This document shows, one piece after another, positions 1-9,295 of a stretch of DNA of 39,219 nucleotides. The translations under genes were made by a program, and so were the position numbers. The stretch comes from Methanodesulfokora sp964525965 (GTDB lineage Archaea > Korarchaeota > Korarchaeia > Korarchaeales > Korarchaeaceae), in assembly GCA_964525965.1 (NCBI GenBank), contig CAZGKA010000032.1:1-39219 (forward strand), written 5' to 3'. Below the pieces are notes generated by a model. It was not told where the DNA came from and made no database searches. It was given only the letters and a program-made list of their open reading frames with translations. The number at the start of each line of letters is the position of its first letter. The first letter of the stretch is position 1.

Positions 1-1
1 C

Positions 2-1090
2 TGGTACCCGCTCGACTCCAGGCACAGCGGCAGGGACCTGATCTGGAACCACCTCACCTTCTTCCTCTACAATCACGTAGCCATCTTCAGGCCTGAGCAC
101 TGGCCCAGACAGATAGTGGCCAACGGTTCTGTGCTGATGGAAGGTGTGAAGATGTCCAAGACGCTCAGAAACATAATACCCCTCAGGGAGGCGATAAGGA
201 AGTACGGAGCGGACTGCATAAGGGCCACACTCCTCGGATCGGCTGAGATAATGAGTGACGCCAACTTCAGCGACTCAGCTGCCAAATCAATGCTCTCGAT
301 GCTTCAGGACATATACGAGATCTTCAGAAAGTTCTCCTCCTCCGGGATCTCCGAGCCGGAGGACATCTGGGACAGATGGATCATCAGCAGGATGAGCAGG
401 TACGTGAGGAAGAGCACGGAGGCCTACGAGCAGTGTTTCATGAGAAAGGCGACCCTTAACGCAATTCATCTCCCGCTCAAGGATGTGAAGCTCTACCTCC
501 GGGCTAAGAAGGGCAAGAGCGGAGTTATGAGGAGGATCCTCGAGGACTGGGTCAGGATCATGGCTCCTATAGTCCCCCACATGTCGGAGGAGCTCTGGGA
601 GATGCTCGGCCATGACGGGTTCGTCAGCTTGGCCCCGTGGCCGGAGCCCTCGGAAGTTTACGAGCTCGAGGAGAGGATGGTGGACGTCGTGAGGAGGCTC
701 GTGGAGGACGTCAGATCCGTCATGAACGTCACAGGACAGAAACCCAGTAAGCTCTACGTTTACGTAGCTTCAGACTGGAAGTACGATCTGATAAAGACCA
801 TATCAGGAAAGGAGGGATCTCCGTCAGAGATAATTCGGGATGTCATGCGGGATGAAAGGTTCAGGGCGAAGGGCAAGGAGGTGGCAAAGATAGTTCAAGA
901 GTACAAACAGTCGCCCTGGCCCTGGCTCTCCAAAGAAGATGAGATGAGAGCGCTCAGGGACCTCAGAGGTTTCATTGAGGAGGAACTCGGGCTCGAGATG
1001 AGCCTTCAGACGGAGGACAAGCCTGAGTACGATCCGAAAGGCAGGGCCGGGAGGGCGCTCCCCGGAAGACCCGCCATATACATAGAATAA
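2..1090 (+). CDS. leuS: Leucyl-tRNA synthetase, C-terminal part (5' end outside window)
   Basis: The open frame enters from the left edge, so the first 38 codons lie upstream of any internal ATG or GTG. About 362 residues are present. The visible N-terminal stretch YPLDSRHSGRDLIWNHLTFF is the catalytic-domain signature of archaeal LeuRS, and the class I signature KMSKT follows at about residues 50-54. After it come the helical anticodon-binding domain (MAPIVPHMSEELWEMLG, typical of Leu/Ile/Val enzymes) and a C-terminal appendage. The enzyme charges tRNA-Leu in the cytoplasm. KMSKT in place of KMSKS is a conservative change. The editing domain and HIGH motif are not in the window. It ends 8 bp before the convergent AbrB-PhoU gene. 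Confidence 0.95.
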   Translation, partial: WYPLDSRHSGRDLIWNHLTFFLYNHVAIFRPEHWPRQIVANGSVLMEGVKMSKTLRNIIPLREAIRKYGADCIRATLLGSAEIMSDANFSDSAAKSMLSMLQDIYEIFRKFSSSGISEPEDIWDRWIISRMSRYVRKSTEAYEQCFMRKATLNAIHLPLKDVKLYLRAKKGKSGVMRRILEDWVRIMAPIVPHMSEELWEMLGHDGFVSLAPWPEPSEVYELEERMVDVVRRLVEDVRSVMNVTGQKPSKLYVYVASDWKYDLIKTISGKEGSPSEIIRDVMRDERFRAKGKEVAKIVQEYKQSPWPWLSKEDEMRALRDLRGFIEEELGLEMSLQTEDKPEYDPKGRAGRALPGRPAIYIE

Positions 1091-1097
1091 GCCCTTC

Positions 1098-2162
1098 TCA
1101 TTCCTTTTTGGTCCTTCTGAGGGCCATGTTCATCACGATCTCAGCTATGTCACTGCTGTACTCTGATACCCTGGCGAGATGTTCGGCAAGCAAACTTAGA
1201 ACTCCCCTTTCCTCCCTGGTGGATCTGTTTATCAGGTCTTTCAGCTTCCATCTGAGCTTCCTCGACCTCTCCACTATGTCCTCTATCCTCTCGTAGTCCA
1301 GCGAAAAAAGCGCCTCGACGGCGTCGTCGAAGTTCTGCTTGGCCTCCTTCAAGGCCTCAACTATCCTGGTCCTGAGCCTCCTGCTTATATGGTTCTCTCC
1401 CTCAAAAATTCTGGCAGAGTTCACGATGTGGTCCGCTATCCTCTCTAGAAACTTGACTATGAGCCCGTAATCAATGGCGTCCTTCGGATCTGTGAGGCCA
1501 GTCTCCTCCATTATCTTCACGCTCCTCAAACTCATCTTCAGCTGTCTGGAGAGGTAGTACACGAGCCTATCAACGTCATCATCGGACTTGACTATGGAGC
1601 TGACGAGCTCACCGTTGCACTCCTCCTCTAGGACCTTCAGAAGGTTGTTCATCATGCTGGACATTATCCAATAGACGCGCCTGAGCGCCTGATCGAACGG
1701 AAACTCGGGAGGTCCTAGGAAGACCTGTATCACAACCTCTTTGGCACTTTCCGAGACTATTTCAGCTCCTATCATGTTCCTCTTCACGAACTCCCTCAGA
1801 TCCTCTAGGTGTGTTGGCAGAAAGCTTTTGCCCTTGGCTCTGAGGACTATCTTGGTGCAACCATCTATGTAGCATGAGAGGGCGGCCCTCATCATCTGGG
1901 TCTTCTTTGGGCTGATCTCAACGACCTTGCAACCTCCCTCCTTGGGTTCTATCTTGGAGGTGGTTATCAGGATCTCGTTAGGCCCCCTCCGATAGAGCTT
2001 GAGCTTGTCTCCCTTGCCCACACCCATGCTCTGGAGCCAGCTCTTCGGAAGAGATATTATGTAGGTCGATCTGCCTGTGAGCATGATCGTTCTCTCTGCC
2101 TCATCCCTCTCCAACCGGAGGCCACCAACTAACCCTCCTCGGTTTGAATAAAAACCTGTCAC
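1098..2162 (-). CDS. AbrB-PhoU domain phosphate-uptake-type regulator
   Basis: 354 residues. Residues 25-70 form a SpoVT/AbrB-like swapped-hairpin DNA-binding domain (TGRSTYIISLPKSWLQSMGV, then GDKLKLYRRG). Residues of about 155-345 are helical and PhoU-like, with the repeated pattern of acidic helices seen in phosphate regulators (IDYGLIVKFLERIADHIVNSA). Many archaea carry this architecture and it is usually taken as a transcriptional or signalling regulator of phosphate uptake. No Pst genes are nearby, so the target is unknown. The GTG start overlaps the nreA stop (TTGTGA), implying translational coupling. An in-frame TTG at about 2114 is an alternative start that would leave the AbrB domain intact. 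Confidence 0.85.
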   Translation of the reverse strand: MTGFYSNRGGLVGGLRLERDEAERTIMLTGRSTYIISLPKSWLQSMGVGKGDKLKLYRRGPNEILITTSKIEPKEGGCKVVEISPKKTQMMRAALSCYIDGCTKIVLRAKGKSFLPTHLEDLREFVKRNMIGAEIVSESAKEVVIQVFLGPPEFPFDQALRRVYWIMSSMMNNLLKVLEEECNGELVSSIVKSDDDVDRLVYYLSRQLKMSLRSVKIMEETGLTDPKDAIDYGLIVKFLERIADHIVNSARIFEGENHISRRLRTRIVEALKEAKQNFDDAVEALFSLDYERIEDIVERSRKLRWKLKDLINRSTREERGVLSLLAEHLARVSEYSSDIAEIVMNMALRRTKKE

Positions 2163-3361
2163 AAGAAATCTGTTAGACGTCTCACCCTGAGCATCTGCAG
2201 GGCCCTGGACCTCAGGACAGCTGATAGAGCCTCCTTGGAGATATCCAGACTGGAGATGGCTTCATCCAGGCTGTCGAATTTTACCGGCTTCGATGAGAGG
2301 GCCCTCCGAACGGCCTCCCTTATCTGCCAGTTTCCCACCGGAGCGTAGTAGCCTGGACCTATCTCCCTCACAGCTACGCAGGTGGCCTGCCTCCTGATCC
2401 TAACCAGGTGCTCCAAGATGGGGAGCCTCATGGCGTAGTGTCCTCCGTCCATGAGATGAAAACCCTGCATGGAGTCCTCGTAATTTGTGGTTATCTGAGC
2501 GCTCGATCCTGTCCACAAGCCTCGAGGAAGCCAGCACTCGACCACACTCAACCTGTAGGGTCCAGGCACGATCAGGATCCTGTACCTGTTGTCGCTGAAC
2601 TCGGATCTGTAGAGGAGGACTTCTGATGAGTGTTCTGGAAGGGAAAGGACCTTCCTCTTGAGGAAGTCGCCCAGCATAGAGTCAACAGCAGTTATCGACC
2701 ATCTAGTTGGAACCAGCTTTCTGAAGTCCCTTCTGCCCAAAAGTCCCAAGCTCAAAAGCCTAGTTATGTGGTACACATCGATCCCTGAGGTGTAGAGCTC
2801 CACAGCGGCATCGAAGGCTCGGACATCCTGATCGAACACCAGCTGGTCCACTCTCCTCGGGACCTTCGGTTCCTCCTCGAGTCTTATCCTTTCCACCCGT
2901 GCTGTGGGACCCACGGGAGCTAACAACCCGTCAAACTTTATCCGGGGGTCCAGAGCCGCTTTTACCTTGGCCTCCATGAGCACAGGGATTGAGCTCATGG
3001 CGGAGAGCCTCATCTCCTCTAAATTTCTATCTTCCTGACCTCTGATCCTGTACCTAGAGCTGAGGTTCATGAGCGAAGCTCTTATCTCTATGATCCTGCT
3101 CAGGTCCATGTCCAAGAGGGCTGAATGGTCCTCGGACAGCCGGGCGAGATAAATGTTCTCCGAGATCAGAGAACCGACCATGACTTTTGGGTATCCAGCC
3201 TCTCCCACAAGGGAGAAGGGAGGTGAGGCGCCATCAACCAGGTCTCCTCTGACCTTTATCTTCAAGTGGACCCTGATTCTCTCGAGTATGGGACACTTCT
3301 CGAGGCCGCAGAGCCTACGATTTCCCTTACAGGTCACACAGAGCCTTGGATCTACCCTCAT
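2159..3361 (-). CDS. nreA: Nre-family DNA repair protein
   Basis: 400 residues. The N-terminus holds the zinc-finger-like signature CVTCKGNRRLCGLEKCP at residues 8-24, diagnostic of archaeal Nre proteins (old DUF650/DUF651). The body has the conserved PVGPTARVERIRLEEEPKVPRRVDQLVFD region. NreA acts in DNA-damage tolerance in haloarchaea, and some members bind PCNA through a C-terminal PIP box. Here the protein ends in RRLTDFL, which resembles the hydrophobic half of such a box without the usual leading Gln. It is the first gene of a pair with the AbrB-PhoU gene. The ATG start sits 42 bp from the next upstream gene's stop. Confidence 0.88.
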   Translation of the reverse strand: MRVDPRLCVTCKGNRRLCGLEKCPILERIRVHLKIKVRGDLVDGASPPFSLVGEAGYPKVMVGSLISENIYLARLSEDHSALLDMDLSRIIEIRASLMNLSSRYRIRGQEDRNLEEMRLSAMSSIPVLMEAKVKAALDPRIKFDGLLAPVGPTARVERIRLEEEPKVPRRVDQLVFDQDVRAFDAAVELYTSGIDVYHITRLLSLGLLGRRDFRKLVPTRWSITAVDSMLGDFLKRKVLSLPEHSSEVLLYRSEFSDNRYRILIVPGPYRLSVVECWLPRGLWTGSSAQITTNYEDSMQGFHLMDGGHYAMRLPILEHLVRIRRQATCVAVREIGPGYYAPVGNWQIREAVRRALSSKPVKFDSLDEAISSLDISKEALSAVLRSRALQMLRVRRLTDFL

Positions 3362-3403
3362 TACTCAATCAAAAAATAGCGGATGGGAGGTAAAAAGTGC
3401 TCG

Positions 3404-4453
3404 CTAGGACCTCCTCCTCTGGAGGACGTAGACCACGACCACCAAAACCACAAACACAGCTCCAGCAGCTATCCAGTCGAGAGGTCCTTTCTTGCTAGCT
3501 CCCAGGGAGACCCCCTTCACGGTGTCGAGAGTTATCGTAGCGTTTTCGTAGGATATACCGCTGGGAGACGCTGATAAAGCAGTTCTGAAGCTCTTGACCA
3601 TTATGCCGGTGTTCGGATCGACCCACATCTCTATCTTGTAGGTGGTGAAGCCGCTGACGCCCATCATCTGGAGGTGCAGGGTCTTTATAACCCCGTACTT
3701 CGTGGGTATCTCCTCCTTCCCCAGGAGGACTATCTTCCACCTTCCGTACGGGAGGTAGCCGTGATTCTCTATCCACTTGATGTAGAAGGGATGCATGAGC
3801 AGCACGTTCGGCTCGAACACGCTGGCCTTGTTTGTTATCTTTCTGCCACCCATCTCCATGATGTAGGTGTACTCCTTGCTCTTCTCGTCGACGGACTTTA
3901 TGGTGAGCTCCATGTAGTCTGACTGTTTTCCCCCATTGCTCTGAAACGCCGAGTAGTGGACCTTCATGTAGAAACCGGGCTTGGCCCATACGGGCATTCC
4001 GACGGGCTCCTTGACCTTCAGTTCGACAGCTAAGTTGACAGGATACCTCCCCAACCAGAAGCTCGAGTTCTTCTGTGGAGTCAACGGTATGCTGACCTTG
4101 CTCGGCACGGCGTCCTCGAACAGAAAGGTTAGATTGTGTATAGAAGTGCTTCTGTTGAAGTTCACCACGTGTTCAAAGGTTTTGGTCTCGTTCGGCTTGA
4201 GGACAAGCCGGCCACTCCAGAACTTGAAGCCATCCATCAAGATCCCGCTCACGGTCACGTTCACAAATCCGTTGTTGACCACGATGACCTTCAGATCTCC
4301 CTTAACAGATAGGTTCCCGAGAAGGTCAACAGCTCCGACTAAGAAGGGGGACTGAGGCAGAGAAGTGTTCTGTTGAGCGCTAACCTGGATGGCTGGCAGC
4401 AGGAGAAGCGCAAGGACAGCGATAACGAGGTAACGAGGATGCTTCATTCTCAT
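3404..4453 (-). CDS. Secreted or cell-surface protein with one C-terminal membrane anchor
   Basis: I chose ATG 4453 although the frame is open further upstream, because a clean TATA element (TTTTATAC) lies 22-29 nt before it and the peptide then begins directly with a Sec signal (RYLVIAVLALLLLPAIQVSA). ATG 4447 is an equally possible start. The mature part, about 320 residues, is beta-rich and carries eight N-x-S/T sequons. A single hydrophobic span (about residues 325-345) is followed by QRRRS, giving a type I surface topology. A C-terminal anchor of this kind is common in archaeal extracellular proteins. I recognise no catalytic motif or family, so the role is unknown. It is monocistronic, 42 bp upstream of nreA. 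Confidence 0.72.
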   Translation of the reverse strand: MRMKHPRYLVIAVLALLLLPAIQVSAQQNTSLPQSPFLVGAVDLLGNLSVKGDLKVIVVNNGFVNVTVSGILMDGFKFWSGRLVLKPNETKTFEHVVNFNRSTSIHNLTFLFEDAVPSKVSIPLTPQKNSSFWLGRYPVNLAVELKVKEPVGMPVWAKPGFYMKVHYSAFQSNGGKQSDYMELTIKSVDEKSKEYTYIMEMGGRKITNKASVFEPNVLLMHPFYIKWIENHGYLPYGRWKIVLLGKEEIPTKYGVIKTLHLQMMGVSGFTTYKIEMWVDPNTGIMVKSFRTALSASPSGISYENATITLDTVKGVSLGASKKGPLDWIAAGAVFVVLVVVVYVLQRRRS

Positions 4454-4474
4454 CCAGTAGAGGACCTGTCGCCA

Positions 4475-4482
4475 GTATAAAA
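4475..4482 (-). promoter_or_regulatory. TATA box of the surface-protein gene
   Basis: TTTTATAC on the minus strand, 22-29 nt before ATG 4453. This spacing predicts a leaderless mRNA and decides the start codon within a much longer open frame. Confidence 0.6.
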
Positions 4483-4688
4483 CGTTTAATCCCTGAGCTT
4501 CATGACCCCTCAGTTCCCGACCAGCGAAGCTCGATCTCCTCCCGACGTTCACCGAATTTATGTTGTTTATCGAGGAGATCTCATCGGGCCAGAGAACCTG
4601 AAAAGATCGCTCAGCCTTCACATGGCTGGAGGAAACACCGCCCCGGCAGACATCACCTTTTTGTTGGTGTCCCCTAAAAGAATTCAAG

Positions 4689-5507
4689 ATGCTCACAGAC
4701 GAAGAGATGCGCTATGTCTTGGAGAGGGCCTACGTCCCGGAGCATCTTCCATCGTACATGACCTCCTTCTCGAACTTGGAACCTTTCTTGGAGGGATCCT
4801 ACATATGCTACCTCCGCGGAGATGACCTGAGGATAATCGGCTATCCACTGGAGGAGGGCGATGACCTTGAGGATCTGGTGGAGAGGCTCGTCAGGAGGAT
4901 AAAACCCAGATACCTGACGCTCATTGCTCCGAGGATACCCGAGTCCTATCCCTACAGGATTGAGGACGAGGAGAGAGATGAATACTATTGCTTGGACCTG
5001 GAAGGGCTCAGACCCAACAAGAAGGTCAGGAACATGGTGAGGAGAGCTTCTAGGGAGCTGGAGGTCGTGGAGGGACACAGGATAACCCGAGAGCATAAAA
5101 GGATAGTGAAGGAACTGGTAAACAGAAAGGAGGTCTCAGACCTCCACAGAGATATGTTCTCGATGCTCGGGTCCTATATCAGGAGGGAAGGCGTGATCAT
5201 GCTGGAGGCTAGAAAGAATGAGAGGCTGGTGGCCTTCACTGTGGGAGACCTATCAGCCAGAAATTATTCATTCTACATGTTCAGCTTCAGCTCTAGAGAG
5301 GTTCCTGGGGCTTCGGACCTCCTGCTTCATGAACTCATAGAGAGAAGCAAGGAACTTGGCATTAAGAAGATGAACCTGGGTCTTGGGGTGGATGAGGGGG
5401 TCAGAAGGTTCAAGTTGAAGTGGGGAGCTCGCATCCTCGCACCCTTCAGAATGGCCTTTTCCGTGCTTGATCCCGAGATTCTTGGGTTCTTCGGTGTTGG
5501 ATGGTAG
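4689..5507 (+). CDS. BioF2/FemAB-like acyltransferase (GNAT-fold)
   Basis: 272 residues. The C-terminal half carries a GNAT-like core: SYIRREGVIMLEARKNERLVAFTVGD (beta strands), then GASDLLLHELIERSKELGIKKMNLGLG and FKLKWGARI. The last block matches the FK-x-K-WG pattern of the BioF2-like/FemAB acetyltransferases. The N-terminal 120 residues form a separate domain that may be a second, degenerate GNAT fold. Donor and acceptor cannot be read from the sequence. Transcription appears independent. It diverges from the surface-protein gene across a 235-bp spacer and ends 67 bp before the chosen start of the hydrolase gene. Confidence 0.65.
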   Translation: MLTDEEMRYVLERAYVPEHLPSYMTSFSNLEPFLEGSYICYLRGDDLRIIGYPLEEGDDLEDLVERLVRRIKPRYLTLIAPRIPESYPYRIEDEERDEYYCLDLEGLRPNKKVRNMVRRASRELEVVEGHRITREHKRIVKELVNRKEVSDLHRDMFSMLGSYIRREGVIMLEARKNERLVAFTVGDLSARNYSFYMFSFSSREVPGASDLLLHELIERSKELGIKKMNLGLGVDEGVRRFKLKWGARILAPFRMAFSVLDPEILGFFGVGW

Positions 5508-5574
5508 AGATCTCGTCAGAAGATCTCGATTGCATCTTTTTAATCTCGGCCACCCGAAAATCAATGGGGAGACC

Positions 5575-6423
5575 TTGCCCAACCTGGAGCTGAAGGATGG
5601 AAGGATCTTCTACGAGACTTATGGAGAGAAAGGAAGATGGGTGGTGCTGATTCACGGGGCATGGGCTTCTCATGAATGGTGGAAGGAGCAAATCCCTGTG
5701 TTATCGACGAGATACAGAGTTCTGGCCCTAGATGTCCGGGGACATGGGAGGTCATCAAGGCTGAGGAGGCCCTCCTCTGTGAAGAAGTTCTCCGAGGACC
5801 TTCACGAGCTCCTCACACACCTGAACGTGGAGGAGGCTGCCCTAATAGGTTGGTCAATGGGAGGACTGATCTCCCTGCAGTACACTGTGGACCATCCTGA
5901 GGTCGTCAGGGCGTTAGTTCTAATAGCCAGCAGGGCACATAAGAAAAGGAGAGGGTACGATCCCCTCAAGGAGTACTTGGAGAAACTTGCCGAGACGATG
6001 GCCTTCTCTCTTTCCTCTCCGTTTGAGTTCTTCATGGCCTTGGACAACAAGGAGTACTACATGAGGGAGTTCCGGAGGGAGGTCGAGGACATGTTCACTG
6101 AAAAGGCGTCCGAGGAGCTTATAGACTGGGCTATGAGAGCTATACAAGTTAACTCTCCAGAAGATCTCGTGAACGTGTCCCTTAGCATCAAAGATTTCGA
6201 TTTGAGTGCTAAGCTATCCGAGATCAAGGTCCCCACCCTGATAATAGCTGGCGGCCGTGACAGGATGGTCCCTCTCAGCCTGACGGAAAAGCTTAAGGAG
6301 ATCCCGAACTCGGAGATGGTGGTGTTTCCAGACGCAGGTCACTACCTTCTGCTTGAGGAGCCAGAAAAGGTGAACGCATGTCTGATGAGCTTCCTTCAGA
6401 AAGCCTACCCACCCTCCGCATGA
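5575..6423 (+). CDS. Alpha/beta-fold hydrolase
   Basis: About 282 residues from TTG 5575. The frame is open back to TTG 5467, inside the previous gene. The later start is preferred because it gives the usual family N-terminus and lies behind a TATA-like TTTTTAAT (5537-5544) and a GGGGAG. Motifs are VLIHGAWASHEWW (oxyanion HG), the nucleophile elbow GWSMGG, the acid in IIAGGRDRMVP, and the histidine in DAGHYLLLEEPEKV, so a complete Ser-Asp-His triad is present. Substrate is unknown; esterase or C-C hydrolase activity is possible. The stop overlaps the XPB start as ATGA, making it the first gene of a hydrolase-XPB-Bax1 operon. Confidence 0.85.
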   Translation: MPNLELKDGRIFYETYGEKGRWVVLIHGAWASHEWWKEQIPVLSTRYRVLALDVRGHGRSSRLRRPSSVKKFSEDLHELLTHLNVEEAALIGWSMGGLISLQYTVDHPEVVRALVLIASRAHKKRRGYDPLKEYLEKLAETMAFSLSSPFEFFMALDNKEYYMREFRREVEDMFTEKASEELIDWAMRAIQVNSPEDLVNVSLSIKDFDLSAKLSEIKVPTLIIAGGRDRMVPLSLTEKLKEIPNSEMVVFPDAGHYLLLEEPEKVNACLMSFLQKAYPPSA

Positions 6424-7736
6424 GGTACAACAGGGGAACCGTGATAGTGGAAGGGCTGAGGAGAGCTCCTTACTGCACCTGGGATGAGAGGATAAAGGCT
6501 CTTCGGGCACCTGCTTTCAGGTATCCCGAGCTGAAGAGGCTGCTCCCCCACGCCGTGGATGAGGTGATGGATCCGCTCCCCCCACCGGAGATCAGGTCGA
6601 GGGTGGAGCTGAAGCCCTTCCAGAGAGATGCTCTGTCCTCATGGATGGACAAGAGGAGAGGGATAATAGTCCTACCCACGGGCGCTGGCAAGACGTACAT
6701 AGCCCTAAAGGCTGTGGAGCTCCTCAGGTGTTCCACCCTGGTTGTGGTCCCGACGATCCCCCTCCTCACCCAATGGGCGGAGAAGTTCAAGGAGATGCTC
6801 GGAGTGGATGCGGGCATCGTGGGAGGGGGCAGGTCGGATATCAGGTCCGTCACGGTGATAACGTACGATTCGGCCTACCTGAGGGCGGAGGAGCTGGGAA
6901 ACAAGTTCGAGCTCGTGGTGTACGATGAGGTTCACCATCTAGCGGCTGAGAGCTACATAGAGATCGGGGAAGCGATGGCCTCTCCGTACAGGATGGGGCT
7001 GACGGCCACTCTAGAGAGGGAGGATGGAAGACACAGCCTCCTCTTTCCCATAGTCGGTGGGGTTGTTTACAGGATCGGTCCTAAAGAGCTGGCAGGAACT
7101 CACCTGGCCGAGTTCGACACGGTCAGGATAAAGGTTGATCTGACCGAGGACGAGAGAGAGGAGTACCGGGAGGCGGTGAGGGAGTACAAAGAGGCTCTTC
7201 AGGAGATAGGACTTGAGATGAGGTCCTTGGAGGACTTCAGGAGGCTCGTCATGATGAGCGGAAGGAGCAAGCTTGCTAGAAAAGCTCTTTTAGCCTGGAA
7301 CAGGGCTAGAAAGATCGCCATAAATTCCAAGGCCAAGTTGAAGGTTCTTCAGAACCTATTGGAGAGCCACAGGGAGGATAAGGTCATAATATTCACGGAG
7401 TTCAACGATATGGCTGAGGAGATAAACAGGAGGTTCTTGATACCACTGATAACGCATAGAACCAAGCACAAGGAGAGGAGGTCCATCCTAGATGGGTTCA
7501 GGATAGGCTCCGTCACCAAGGTGGTGACGTCGAAGGTCCTCGACGAGGGCATCGACGTCCCTGATGCGAGGGTGGGCATAATTTTGGGTGGTACTGGAAG
7601 CAGGAGGGAGTTCATTCAAAGACTTGGGAGGATATTAAGGAAGAGAGAAGGGAAAAGGGCAGTCCTCTATGAGATAGTCTCCAAAGGAACTGCCGAGGTC
7701 AGGATATCCAGCAGGAGGAGGAAGGGGGTTAGCTGA
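6420..7736 (+). CDS. xpb: Archaeal XPB helicase (SF2 DNA translocase)
   Basis: 438 residues from ATG 6420, which overlaps the preceding TGA. A longer frame from ATG 6378 exists but is unlikely. The N-terminus is the damage-recognition-like domain. Walker A PTGAGKT is at 86-92, the DExH box DEVH at 169-172, TAT at 195-197, and the XPB-specific RED motif at 200-202. A thumb-like insertion follows at about 245-290, motif V is SKVLDEGIDVPDA, and motif VI is QRLGRILR at 400-407. All helicase motifs look intact. XPB opens or translocates on DNA during nucleotide excision repair and works with the nuclease Bax1, encoded immediately downstream with a one-base overlap. Confidence 0.95.
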   Translation: MRYNRGTVIVEGLRRAPYCTWDERIKALRAPAFRYPELKRLLPHAVDEVMDPLPPPEIRSRVELKPFQRDALSSWMDKRRGIIVLPTGAGKTYIALKAVELLRCSTLVVVPTIPLLTQWAEKFKEMLGVDAGIVGGGRSDIRSVTVITYDSAYLRAEELGNKFELVVYDEVHHLAAESYIEIGEAMASPYRMGLTATLEREDGRHSLLFPIVGGVVYRIGPKELAGTHLAEFDTVRIKVDLTEDEREEYREAVREYKEALQEIGLEMRSLEDFRRLVMMSGRSKLARKALLAWNRARKIAINSKAKLKVLQNLLESHREDKVIIFTEFNDMAEEINRRFLIPLITHRTKHKERRSILDGFRIGSVTKVVTSKVLDEGIDVPDARVGIILGGTGSRREFIQRLGRILRKREGKRAVLYEIVSKGTAEVRISSRRRKGVS

Positions 7737-9295
7737 TGCTCCAATCCCAACTTCTCAGAGCCTTAGTGAGGGGTGGAAAACTTCACCTGAGATGGGCGTT
7801 GGGCAGGGAAGAGGAGCTGGACCTGGCCAGGGACCTGATATCCATTTTCAGACGAGGAAGAACCCTAAAAGAGATACAGGATGACGAGGAAGAGATAGAA
7901 GAGGAGTACGAATCGATAGGCTTGGACTACAGGTTGATAAGAGGACTTTACATCCTTCTCGAGAGGAGGGCCACCTTCGAAAAGCCTGAGACGAGGATAG
8001 ATCCGATAAAGGCGAGGGAGATCGTTTACAGGATAGTCAATCAGAGATACGGTGGGTTTGTTACTGAGGATTATAGGGAGGAGGCCCTGCAACTGGCTGC
8101 CGACGAGCTGGGCATCGGCGTTGAAGAACTTGAGCTCACGCTGTGGGCCGACTCGGATTCATCCCTCCGACTGGTGAGCTTTGAAGAACCCAGCCCCAGC
8201 GACCTTCTGAGGGAGTACAACCTGTCCCTCCTTCAGACGGCGATGTTTAAATCGATAAGGATGGAGGTTCTGACCTCCTCACCCGGAAACGAGGTCAAGT
8301 ACCTGATGAGGGCTGTGAAAAGGTTCGGCCTTATGTACATGGCGTACAAACAGGAAGGAGTGCTTAAACTGGTTCTCGATGGTCCAGCATCCGTTCTCAA
8401 GCTTACAACTAAGTACGGCACTGCGATGGCGAAGCTCGTTCCCTACGTGGTCTCCCTGAGCAGCTGGTCCATCAGGGCCAGGATCATCAGGAAGATCGGA
8501 AGGAGGAAGAGGATAGTCCTATTGGAAGTTGACGACACCCGCAGGGATCTGTTTCCTGACATGAGATATCCCGAGCCAGAGTACGACAGCTCTCTCGAGA
8601 GGGAGTTCGCTAGGGCCTGCTCCGCTGGAGGATGGAGGGTTGTTAGGGAGCCGGAGCCGCTGGTGGCTGACGGATCGCTGGTCATACCCGACTTCCTCCT
8701 CAAGAAGGGTCCGATCGAGGTGTACGTCGAGGTGGTCGGGTTCTGGACCCCAGATTACATAAAGAAGAAGGTGGAGAAGCTCAGGTTGGTCAAGGAACCC
8801 GTCCTGCTGGTGGCCAGAAAGGACCTCCTGTGCTCCAAGATCGAGACGACACAAAAGGAAGTTCTCTACTTCGAGAGAAGGATAAACTACGCCGATCTGG
8901 CTAGAAAGCTGAAAGAACTAGAAGAGAGGTTGTGGAGCAGGAAGAAAGATGCCTTGAAGGAGATCCTCAGCGAGATGAAGCTGGAGGAGGCCGTGATCTC
9001 CTTGAAGGATCTCTCATCCAGGCTCAGAGTAACGGCAGCTCAGCTCAGAGATATCTGCTGCCCTGAAGGCTATGAACTGGTCGGGGATTTTCTGGTATCG
9101 TCCGAGCTCCTCGACGATGTCTCCAAGAGGATAATGGAGGACAGACCTAGAAAGATCTCCGAGCTCAAGAGAATTCTGAGGAACCTCGGAGTTCCTGAGG
9201 ATCTAGCTGTGCTTCTGGCTGAGAGAGCCGGGGTGAAGGTCCTCTGGAAGGGGCTCGATGAGGAGGAGGCCGAGCTATCTTATCCTCCTCAGTAG
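7736..9295 (+). CDS. bax1: Bax1, XPB-associated nuclease (DUF790)
   Basis: 519 residues, starting at ATG within TGATG of the xpb stop. The N-terminal 130 residues have the acidic linker seen in the family. Around residues 290-345 is the PD-(D/E)xK-like nuclease core: E290 in EREFARA, PD at 318-319, E332 in VEVVGFWTP, and a lysine cluster at 343-345. The C-terminal 150 residues are helical with a winged-helix-like tail. Bax1 binds XPB and makes the structure-specific incision 3' of bubbles, which may substitute for XPG in archaea. The conserved xpb-bax1 order supports the call. Its 3' end overlaps the convergent radical SAM gene by 21 bp. Confidence 0.93.
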   Translation: MLQSQLLRALVRGGKLHLRWALGREEELDLARDLISIFRRGRTLKEIQDDEEEIEEEYESIGLDYRLIRGLYILLERRATFEKPETRIDPIKAREIVYRIVNQRYGGFVTEDYREEALQLAADELGIGVEELELTLWADSDSSLRLVSFEEPSPSDLLREYNLSLLQTAMFKSIRMEVLTSSPGNEVKYLMRAVKRFGLMYMAYKQEGVLKLVLDGPASVLKLTTKYGTAMAKLVPYVVSLSSWSIRARIIRKIGRRKRIVLLEVDDTRRDLFPDMRYPEPEYDSSLEREFARACSAGGWRVVREPEPLVADGSLVIPDFLLKKGPIEVYVEVVGFWTPDYIKKKVEKLRLVKEPVLLVARKDLLCSKIETTQKEVLYFERRINYADLARKLKELEERLWSRKKDALKEILSEMKLEEAVISLKDLSSRLRVTAAQLRDICCPEGYELVGDFLVSSELLDDVSKRIMEDRPRKISELKRILRNLGVPEDLAVLLAERAGVKVLWKGLDEEEAELSYPPQ

